In this document: positions 57,306 through 64,000 of the stretch, piece by piece
Layout of the letters: each line of letters begins with the position of its first letter
How positions within the stretch are numbered: the stretch's first letter is position 1
Source of the DNA: Pycnococcus provasolii
Taxonomy: Eukaryota > Chlorophyta > Pseudoscourfieldiophyceae > Pseudoscourfieldiales
Direction of reading: 5' to 3'
DNA length: 64,000 nucleotides
NCBI GenBank assembly: GCA_049487715.1
Contig: CP150552.1
Location: forward strand, 868,001-932,000
Position numbers and translations under genes: made by a program
The notes under the pieces: generated by a model
What the model saw: the letters and a program-made list of their open reading frames with translations, nothing else
Databases searched by the model: none
What the model was told of the DNA's origin: nothing

Positions 57306-58943
57306 TTACCGCTTCACCTTCTTCTTCCCTCCGGCGCCGTCTGCGGCTTCCGCAGCTCGTTTGGCACCACCGCCACCATCCTTGAAGGCGGCGTACGCGC
57401 TAGCCACCTTCGACATGTTCGCTTTCGACGCCACGTCGTGCGCAACGATAGGCTTGGGGTAGTCATTTCCAATCACACAACCCCACTTCTTTTGATCTAC
57501 TATGGGCGCACGCCACGGCTCGTAGATGTACTTCTTGTCGAAAGACTTGAGTTCAGGAACGTACTTCCTGATGTAGTCGCCATTCGGGTCAGTCTTCTTG
57601 CCAAATGCGATCGGGCTGTAGCAGCGGAAGTACTGGTAGAAGAAGCCACTGCAGCTGAGCCACAGCCAGTTGAAGTTGTTGACCGCGTAGTCTGCATCGA
57701 GCAGCTCCTCCTCGAAGACGCGCGCCCCAGCCTCCCAGCTGATCCACAGGTCGCCACGTGTCAGAAAGCAGGCTACCATGTGCCGCCCGAGGTGGTGGAT
57801 GAAGCCTTCCTGGCGTAGCTGCCTCATGATGGCATCGACGAACGGATAGCCGGTTTTGCCATCGCGCCAAGCGGCATACTGCGCCGCGGTGGCGGCATCG
57901 TCCGTCGGACTCTTCCAGGGCATGGGACGACACAGGTAGTTCCCTGCCATTTGTCCCCAGCTGCCTGGAACTTTTCGATTCGCCTGTCGCGCCATACAAA
58001 TGTTGAACTCGCGCCACATGAGCTGGCCGTGCAGGCTCACCGGAGGCTGTGCGTGAGCGCCCGTCTTGTAGATCTTGTCAACCTCCCAGTACAGGCGCCT
58101 CGGCGAGACGCATCCGAGTCCGATATACATGGAAAGCGCGGTGGTGGAGAACCCAAGACTGTTCGGCGATGTCTTTGGCTTTTCGAATTCGCGCACCCAC
58201 TGTTTGCGCTCAACGACGTGCTGCTTGAGACGTGCCAAGCCTTCGGTCTCCCCTCCCGGATGCCTGCTGGTTTTCTTCTTCGCCGCCTCCATATCCGCAC
58301 GATTCCAGATGGGTGTGAGCTGGTCTCGTGATACCGTGGTGGGCCATGGGATGCCGCACGCGTCCGCAGGAATGTCGAAGGTTTTGTCCGCGAGCAGCTG
58401 CTTGTCTTCGAAGGGCGGCAGAGTGGGCGTGTCCACCTCCTTGGAAATAGGCGTCTTCATGGTACCCCACAGCTTGGTGAATCCTCCGTACGTTTCCGGC
58501 ACGTGATCTCCATAGCTTGCCATGTCCCTGAGTGTTTCGGTGACCACCTCGAGCATTTGTATGCTATTTTTCTTGGCGAGCTCTCGTACGGCAGCGTCCC
58601 GCGACAGGGCGTACGGCTCGGACGTCTGGTCTGCGTCGGTGGTGATCGCGGCGATGCCCCACTTCTTCCACAGCTGCGGGAGGACATCCTGCGGTTTTCC
58701 GGCGACGACAAAGAGCCTCGACGAGTAACGCACGCGCAGTTGGCTGTCAAGGTCTCGCAGAGCTTCTAGCAGGAAGTTTGCCCTGTTGACGGAGCATCGG
58801 AGGAGCTGGTAGCAGTCCGGGTCGAGCACGTAGACGGGGTACACTTTCGCGCCCGTTTCTTTCGCGATTTGGGTGGACTTGACGAGCGCCGGCTGGTCGT
58901 GCAGGCGCAGGCCGCGGCGGAACCAGTGCATGGTGGCGGGCAT
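57306..58943 (-). CDS. (6-4) photolyase / animal-type cryptochrome (CPF1-like)
   Basis: 545 residues from the ATG at 58943, giving MPATMHWFRRGLRLHDQPAL at the photolyase start. The frame is open to another ATG at 59111, which would add 56 hydrophobic residues of doubtful value or a targeting peptide. The FAD-binding half has QLMWREFNICMA, GYPFVDAIMRQLRQEG, FIHHLGRHMVACFLTRGDLW and LLDADYAVNNFNWLWLS. The FIHHLGRH segment holds the His pair needed for (6-4) repair. The C-terminus GCVIGNDYPKPIVAHDVASK follows the animal (6-4)/CRY subgroup, with a Lys-rich GGKKKVKR nuclear-type tail. CPF1 members of marine algae can both repair DNA and regulate the clock; which applies here is not shown. Confidence 0.92.
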   Translation of the reverse strand: MPATMHWFRRGLRLHDQPALVKSTQIAKETGAKVYPVYVLDPDCYQLLRCSVNRANFLLEALRDLDSQLRVRYSSRLFVVAGKPQDVLPQLWKKWGIAAITTDADQTSEPYALSRDAAVRELAKKNSIQMLEVVTETLRDMASYGDHVPETYGGFTKLWGTMKTPISKEVDTPTLPPFEDKQLLADKTFDIPADACGIPWPTTVSRDQLTPIWNRADMEAAKKKTSRHPGGETEGLARLKQHVVERKQWVREFEKPKTSPNSLGFSTTALSMYIGLGCVSPRRLYWEVDKIYKTGAHAQPPVSLHGQLMWREFNICMARQANRKVPGSWGQMAGNYLCRPMPWKSPTDDAATAAQYAAWRDGKTGYPFVDAIMRQLRQEGFIHHLGRHMVACFLTRGDLWISWEAGARVFEEELLDADYAVNNFNWLWLSCSGFFYQYFRCYSPIAFGKKTDPNGDYIRKYVPELKSFDKKYIYEPWRAPIVDQKKWGCVIGNDYPKPIVAHDVASKANMSKVASAYAAFKDGGGGAKRAAEAADGAGGKKKVKR

Positions 58944-59384
58944 CGCACCCTCAGTTACCTTACCGTACTTGTTTGTGACACGTGTTTGTGGCGGATGACG
59001 GTTTGTGACGTTGGGGGGGAATATGTGGCTGGAAAGAAGACCGAAAATCCAAAGGAAAAAACGACAGGGGCGGAACCCCGAACCGAACCTAAGAAAAAAG
59101 AAAACAATCATGTTCGGGGTTAAGGGAACACAACCGCACCTTTATTACGGCCTCGCACCTTTTTTTAAAGGTTTCCCTTGAACAGTTGAACCCAATTAGG
59201 TAGCAGAAGATTAATCCGCGGCCTGGCCTTGCAGTACATACAGTAATTCGTGGAAGGCGAATGCAATAGTGGTAAATGTTTACCTGAAGGCTGAATTGAA
59301 TTGAAATCGCATTCCCGTTTGTCCCAGGTGGTTTGTTTGACTTCCCAGGGCTCGTCCTTTTCGCTCCCGGGTGTTGCAACAAAC
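58944..59384. promoter_or_regulatory. divergent region, photolyase and EML-like genes
   Basis: 441 bases between preferred ATGs. It contains GGAACCCCGAACCGAACC (near 59070), a T-run near 59160, and possibly the N-terminal extension of the photolyase. No other gene. Confidence 0.4.
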
Positions 59385-62300
59385 ATGGCCGCACGGAATC
59401 AACCAAGTGGTGGTGGTGGTGGTGGTGGTAATATGGAAACCACGCGTGCCTTAACCTTGCCTTCGAATAGGTCAGTCTACACCGGCGGCGTCGTCGCGTA
59501 CGAAGTGTCCGCAGGAGGCGTGCCGCGCACGGGACGCATATACCCGCCGCCAACATCCACGTCGCGGCCGCGCCCGACGTCCGCGCCTAACGCCACGGCA
59601 AGAACAACAAGAAAACAGAACAGCGTCAGGCACTTCGACGAAGACGACGACGACGTGTGGGTGGACTCCGACGACGACATCGACCACGCAGGCTTAACAG
59701 TGATAGGAAGTCGTGCACCGGCGGCGAACGCACAACGAGCGAGAGGAGGAAGCGCCGTCGCGAGGCAACGCAAGGCGGACAAGGCGAGGGAAAGCAGAGA
59801 CTTGAGAACTTCAGGTGTAGGGGGAGGTGCCGCTGTTTTCAGGGCGAGCAACGCAACGGCGACCGCACATGCGCTTTCGCCGCCGCCTAAGATGGGCGGA
59901 CGGCCCGCAACCGCGAGCCTCGCCGTCGCGCGACGAAGGCCAACGGGAGGGGCGATGCCGCGCAAGCCAAGACAACCACCGCCAACGCCCCGCTCGCCCA
60001 CACGAAGGCACAGCCGCGCACCGTCCGCGCAGGCACCGTGGGATGAGGCGGACGAGCCGCCGCCGCGAAGTCTGCCAATTTTGGAGGCGAAGCTGCGCGA
60101 CTGGGTCGAGCGCAACAGACTCAGGCACGAGACGGCGGGCATGACACTCGGGGCAGCCATCTACCGCGCGGTGCCGGAGTGCGCGCCTGCCGACGCACCT
60201 CGCGATGTCACAGGTATACCCAGCGAGCTGCGCCAGCGGCTTGTCAAGCACATGGCGGAGCACGAGTGCGGACGCCTTCCCGGCGACGACGCGAGGCGTG
60301 CCCGAGAGGAGGCTGCGCCGCAGGTGACGACCGACGGCACGTTCGTGTCTGCGCCGAGCGCATTCCGAAGCATGGAGACGCAGAAGTTTGAAACGCTGGC
60401 GAGTCAGCTTGGCGAGCGGCAGGCGCTCAGTAAGCAGCCAATCAGCCTCACACGCGCGCAATTCGCGTTGGCTTGGCGTGCGCTCGACGGCGACAGCGGA
60501 GAGCTGGGCGGCGCAATCACGGAGGAGGAGGTGCGCACCGTGTTCCAGAGATTTGCGTCGCCGCCAAAGAAACTGATGCTTCCGCTATCTCGCTTCGTGA
60601 ATTCCGTGCTTCGTGGTGACCTCAAGCGCCTCAGCAATCGTAGCCGCATTTTCCTAGCCATGGCTGGCGAGCCGGCGGAGAAGAAGATGCCAGTGGAGAC
60701 GAGCGCGATGGTGACCACCGGGGCACCGGGTGGTGGTGGGTTCAAGGACCCTTCGCAGGAACTGACGGACGCACCTGCATCGTCACGCACGCTCGCTGGC
60801 ATGAAAGTCATATACGCACCATGCCGTCGGGCTGTGTACCCTCCCACGGGCTTCAAGATGGGGCTCGTGCAGCGCGCGCGCGCTATGCCGGAAGTCAAGC
60901 TGAAGCTTGGATTCGCGTACGGCATGTCCGTTCTCGCGAGCAACACCGCCGTTATGCTCCCGGATGGCGAACGCTGCGTGTTTGTCACCGCCGCACTCGG
61001 CGTGGTCATGACACTTCCAAGGGCGGCGTCTGCGGCAGATGCCGAGCAGGAAGAGCTGACCGAAAGCGAGCTGGGGCCGTCGCAGATCATATTCGAGGGG
61101 CACGACGACGACGTCACCGCTCTCGCCGTCGACAAGTCTGGCGTGCTAGCCGCGACGGGGCAGTGTGGGCACAATCCGCGAGTCTGCATTTGGAGGACCG
61201 CGGACGGCGTCTTATCCGGCACGGCGCTGTCGCTGGGAGAGGGCATGCGATTCGTCTGCGCACTGTCGTTCGGAGGCAAGCACGACGATCGACTCGTCGC
61301 CATCTGCGCCGACAACCACCACACGTGCATGGTGTACCACGCGCCGCAGCGACGGCGCACGCCCAGCGCGACACAGCTGACATGGCAGCTCATGTGCCAA
61401 GGCTCGTGCATTAACGGCCAGCCGCCTTCCGTTTTCGGCGTGTCGTTCGGCCTGCCGGATTCCGACTCGGCTGACGTGTTCGTAACGTACGGCAAGCGCC
61501 ACCTTCGCTTCTGGGAACCTCAGCAGGAGACGCGATTTGACCGCGAGACGTACGCATGCGAGGAGGCAACGTTCGGGGGCGCAAAGAGCAAGCAAGACAC
61601 GCTGAGCGCGTGCGCGTTGCCCTCTTCGACTGTGGACAAGGAGTGGTTTGCCACAGGCCATCCAAGCGGCGAGGTGTACTTCTGGAGAAATCGCAAAATC
61701 TCCTTCATCCTTGCGATTCAGCCGGAGAAGACGCCTGGCAGTGTCCCTGCCTATGCGCAGACGTCGGGCAACGCAGTCGCGGCAAGGCCGACATCCGTCC
61801 CTGGCACAGGAAAATCCAGGGCAACACCCGCCAAGCCGATGAGTCACCGTGACGCGGCGCTCGGAGTGCGTAGTCTTACGCTGACCGAGGATGGTTCGCT
61901 CGTTGCTGGCTGCCTCGGTGGCACCGTGGCACTCGACGTATCCCTTGGCATGTCCGGCAAGACTGACCTTCCTCTGCTGAAGTCTGGCGCGCGCATGCAT
62001 GCGTGGACGGTCGCAGCCGCGTCACAGAAACCCCGCGACGTGGCTGTGCGCGGCATGGATCGCAAGCGCGCGACGCTACAGAAGCAGGTGGTGCATGTTA
62101 GCGCACGAGGCGACGGCGTGTGGCTCGCCGCGACCGCTAGCGGCGAGCTGTGGCGACTATGGCCCATCGGCGACGAAGGCACGATGGATGCAGAGATTGT
62201 GCTGCACCCTCACGTCTTTGGCTGTCGCGTACCCGGTGTTGCACCTCATCCCGGGGACAGCAGGTACTTTGCCAGCGTCGGCGACGGCGACAGCTATGCA

Positions 62301-63845
62301 GCTCTCTGGGACGGTACGCTGCGCACACGATCGGCGAGCCTATACCTTGGCGACGACACGTGCGTGCGCGCCGCCGCAGGTGCGAATGCAGGAGTATATC
62401 ACCTCGCGCGGCGTGCACGCTCATGTGCGCTGCGTCCTTCGGCTGGTGACGTGCTTGCTGTTGGGTTCTCGGACGGCGCCGTTCGTCTGTACGCCTGCCG
62501 CAGCGCGTGGTCTGCGCGCGGCGCGGCGCTGATGAACCCCGCCATTCTCCTTGATCGGCCTGGTGCTGGACGGGGCTGTGAGATTCTTAAATTTGCGCCA
62601 CACGGCAACGCACTCGCCGCGGGCTATCGATCAGGAAATGTCGATGTGTTCGGCGCGAGGCGCCGTGCGGTGGATGTGCCGCAGGAATGGAGGCTCGCCT
62701 GCACACTCCGCGGACACAGCGCGCTCATACGATCGCTCGACTGGGACGCCGCGGGGGTAAGCTTGAAGTCGTGTGATTCCGCGATGGAGCTTCTGTACTG
62801 GGACGCTCGTCGAGGGTGTCCACTGCACAGTGACGTGCGCGACGTACCTTGGCAGGCGGATAGTACGAGTTTGTTGGGATTCGAGGTGCAGGGTATCTGG
62901 GCACCAGACTTTGATCCGAGCGACATCGGTGCGGTCACGGTATCGCCGAGCGGCGGCGGCATCGTTGCCACCGGCGACGACTACGGTCAGATCCGCGTCT
63001 TCCACTACCCGTGCTGCGCGAGCATGGACGCAATGGGCGACTCCGCGTCGGCGGCATGCGTCACGTACAGGGGGTATCACAGCGCTCACGTTGCGAGCGT
63101 GCGCTTCGCGTGCGATGACAGCTTTTTGTTTTCCACCGGTGGTCGCGATGGCGCGCTGCTTGCATGGTGCGTGGAAGGGTCGACGCTGCTCCCGTCGCGA
63201 GAGGCTCTTAAGGCTGAGCGCTCCGCGGCTGCCGCACGTCTCGCCGGGCCGCGTGCTCCCGTGTCTACGTCGGATTCTCCCGATGCGGCGCTCAAGCAGC
63301 TTCTGGCAGACTCTCGTGCCGCACTTGCTGCGGCATCTGATTCGGACGAATCTTCCGAGGGAGAGGGAGGAATGAATCCCGAGGCTCGTCGCCAGAAAGC
63401 CTCGGAGGATGCTGATCGCCGCGCCGCGGCAAGTCTCGCGGTTCGCAAGAGGCTGGCAAGCATCCGTAAGGAGATGCGCCGCGAGGTGCGTCGCCTTACG
63501 CGAGATGAGAGGGGCTTTCATCCCAACGCAGTCAAGCCACGCGCGGACGCGACTGGCAATGCGATGGTGTGGGGCGAGCTGCCAGAAGCGGAGGGCACCT
63601 CCGGCGGCCTCGGCGGCAAAGCCTTCGGTTGGGTGAGCGCATATACGCCGCCTGAAGGATTTATTAGTGGCGGTGGCGGTGAAGGAGGAGGAGGAGGAGG
63701 AGGAGGAGGACTTGGACTTGGACTAAGAAGACTGTGTATCATAAGAAGAGATCCTTTATTAATTCCCAGTCGTGCCTCTTGTGCGATTTCTTCAAATGTT
63801 GCCCCGTCAACAACTCGCCTTCGGCGCCGAGGCAGGAGAGGATAA
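59385..63845 (+). CDS. EMAP-like (EML) WD40 protein with EF-hand-like segment
   Basis: 1486 residues from the ATG at 59385 (the longer frame starts at TTG). A disordered Arg/Pro/Gly-rich N-terminus covers about 1-230. FALAWRALDGDSGELGGAIT (about 358-377) looks like a degenerate EF-hand. A HELP-type region begins near 474 (YPPTGFKMGLVQRARAMPEV; KLKLGFAYGMS). Tandem WD40 repeats follow to about 1265, for example FEGHDDDVTALAVDKSGVLA, GHSALIRSLDWD and YHSAHVASVRFACDDSFLFS. EML proteins bind microtubules through this double propeller. A charged helix (about 1266-1385) follows. The last about 60 residues after a Gly run (SGGGGEGGGGGGGGGLGL) are Arg-rich and unconvincing; the true 3' end may differ by splicing. 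Confidence 0.85.
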   Translation: MAARNQPSGGGGGGGNMETTRALTLPSNRSVYTGGVVAYEVSAGGVPRTGRIYPPPTSTSRPRPTSAPNATARTTRKQNSVRHFDEDDDDVWVDSDDDIDHAGLTVIGSRAPAANAQRARGGSAVARQRKADKARESRDLRTSGVGGGAAVFRASNATATAHALSPPPKMGGRPATASLAVARRRPTGGAMPRKPRQPPPTPRSPTRRHSRAPSAQAPWDEADEPPPRSLPILEAKLRDWVERNRLRHETAGMTLGAAIYRAVPECAPADAPRDVTGIPSELRQRLVKHMAEHECGRLPGDDARRAREEAAPQVTTDGTFVSAPSAFRSMETQKFETLASQLGERQALSKQPISLTRAQFALAWRALDGDSGELGGAITEEEVRTVFQRFASPPKKLMLPLSRFVNSVLRGDLKRLSNRSRIFLAMAGEPAEKKMPVETSAMVTTGAPGGGGFKDPSQELTDAPASSRTLAGMKVIYAPCRRAVYPPTGFKMGLVQRARAMPEVKLKLGFAYGMSVLASNTAVMLPDGERCVFVTAALGVVMTLPRAASAADAEQEELTESELGPSQIIFEGHDDDVTALAVDKSGVLAATGQCGHNPRVCIWRTADGVLSGTALSLGEGMRFVCALSFGGKHDDRLVAICADNHHTCMVYHAPQRRRTPSATQLTWQLMCQGSCINGQPPSVFGVSFGLPDSDSADVFVTYGKRHLRFWEPQQETRFDRETYACEEATFGGAKSKQDTLSACALPSSTVDKEWFATGHPSGEVYFWRNRKISFILAIQPEKTPGSVPAYAQTSGNAVAARPTSVPGTGKSRATPAKPMSHRDAALGVRSLTLTEDGSLVAGCLGGTVALDVSLGMSGKTDLPLLKSGARMHAWTVAAASQKPRDVAVRGMDRKRATLQKQVVHVSARGDGVWLAATASGELWRLWPIGDEGTMDAEIVLHPHVFGCRVPGVAPHPGDSRYFASVGDGDSYAALWDGTLRTRSASLYLGDDTCVRAAAGANAGVYHLARRARSCALRPSAGDVLAVGFSDGAVRLYACRSAWSARGAALMNPAILLDRPGAGRGCEILKFAPHGNALAAGYRSGNVDVFGARRRAVDVPQEWRLACTLRGHSALIRSLDWDAAGVSLKSCDSAMELLYWDARRGCPLHSDVRDVPWQADSTSLLGFEVQGIWAPDFDPSDIGAVTVSPSGGGIVATGDDYGQIRVFHYPCCASMDAMGDSASAACVTYRGYHSAHVASVRFACDDSFLFSTGGRDGALLAWCVEGSTLLPSREALKAERSAAAARLAGPRAPVSTSDSPDAALKQLLADSRAALAAASDSDESSEGEGGMNPEARRQKASEDADRRAAASLAVRKRLASIRKEMRREVRRLTRDERGFHPNAVKPRADATGNAMVWGELPEAEGTSGGLGGKAFGWVSAYTPPEGFISGGGGEGGGGGGGGGLGLGLRRLCIIRRDPLLIPSRASCAISSNVAPSTTRLRRRGRRG

Positions 63846-63850
63846 GCAGC

Positions 63851-63997
63851 ATGGAGGCGAAGCCTTTGCCGCCCTTCCACTGGACTCGTCCATCGAATAT
63901 GGGTACCAGGCGATCACATGTCTTGCTCTTCTTCTTGACTCTGTTTGTGGCCACACTGATCGCGAGCGCGAGGGATATTGACGGAACGCGCCACTAG
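63851..63997 (+). CDS. possible signal-peptide exon or small ORF at right edge
   Basis: ATG at 63851 gives 48 residues with a strongly hydrophobic stretch (HVLLFFLTLFVATLIASA) followed by RDIDGTRH and a stop. It resembles a signal peptide and could be the first exon of a plus-strand gene continuing past the window. On the opposite strand an open frame (63993 to 63739) ends HDWELIKDLFL and has no ATG before Met in its middle, so it could be a terminal exon of a minus-strand gene. I cannot choose between them. Confidence 0.25.
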   Translation: MEAKPLPPFHWTRPSNMGTRRSHVLLFFLTLFVATLIASARDIDGTRH

Positions 63998-64000
63998 TTA

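Overview
The window reads as nuclear DNA of a small, gene-dense green alga, most likely a prasinophyte-grade chlorophyte. Four points support this. There are eukaryotic genes with few, short GT-AG introns. Several products are chloroplast-type with transit-like N-termini (TRCF/Mfd, FtsHi-like, EGY-like, m-type thioredoxin, MsrA-like). One protein is a Ser-Pro-rich hydroxyproline-rich glycoprotein of the pherophorin style. Plant-type genes (ABP1-like, BIN4-like, FtsHi, EGY) sit beside genes better known from animals and flagellates (NCX exchanger, CCDC61/VFL3, EML, (6-4) photolyase). I cannot name the species. No rRNA, tRNA, CRISPR array, transposon or viral block was recognised.

Layout. 0.4-11.2 kb: a Cwf21-type splicing protein, plastid Mfd, a catalytically degenerate FtsH, ribosomal protein L9 (two exons) and an unknown membrane protein. 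11.8-20.2 kb: VFL3/CCDC61, an ataxin-3 Josephin deubiquitinase (two exons), a GT10 fucosyltransferase-like protein, a WD40 protein and CDC20. 20.2-22 kb: a gene-poor, repeat-rich stretch with perfect inverted repeats and a doubtful small gene. 22-32 kb: a BIN4-like DNA-binding protein, a large Calx-beta-like surface protein, an ankyrin protein and a trypsin-like protease with a tyrosine-rich insertion. 31.9-40 kb: a methyltransferase, a 2OG oxygenase, an ABP1-like cupin, an EGY-like S2P pseudoprotease, a lumen-targeted MsrA-like protein and AATF/BFR2. 40.6-49.3 kb: a very large Pro-rich wall/membrane protein, a bZIP factor and a Na+/Ca2+ exchanger. 50.5-64 kb: an m-type thioredoxin, a dual-specificity phosphatase, GT29 and GT90 glycosyltransferases, a GST, a (6-4) photolyase/cryptochrome and an EMAP-like WD40 protein.

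Themes. Genes are not in operons; neighbours are mostly divergent or convergent, with 3' gaps as small as 34 bases. Functional groups are plastid maintenance and redox (Mfd, FtsHi, EGY, Trx m, MsrA-like), secretory glycosylation (GT10, GT29, GT90), the extracellular surface (Pro-rich protein, Calx-beta protein, protease), centriole/microtubule (VFL3, EML) and calcium (NCX). Many ORFs begin at GTG or TTG when only frame length is used; I moved those to the first sensible ATG and say so. Short TTAGGG-like tracts recur between genes, several of them in divergent promoters.

The most unusual items are the Pro-rich wall protein fused to a polytopic membrane domain (40.6-44.5 kb), the protease whose catalytic Asp and Ser are separated by a Lys/Tyr-rich insert (29.4-31.8 kb), and the MsrA-like protein with a twin-arginine lumen signal (37.3-38.3 kb). 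All assignments come from reading motifs; no database search was run.
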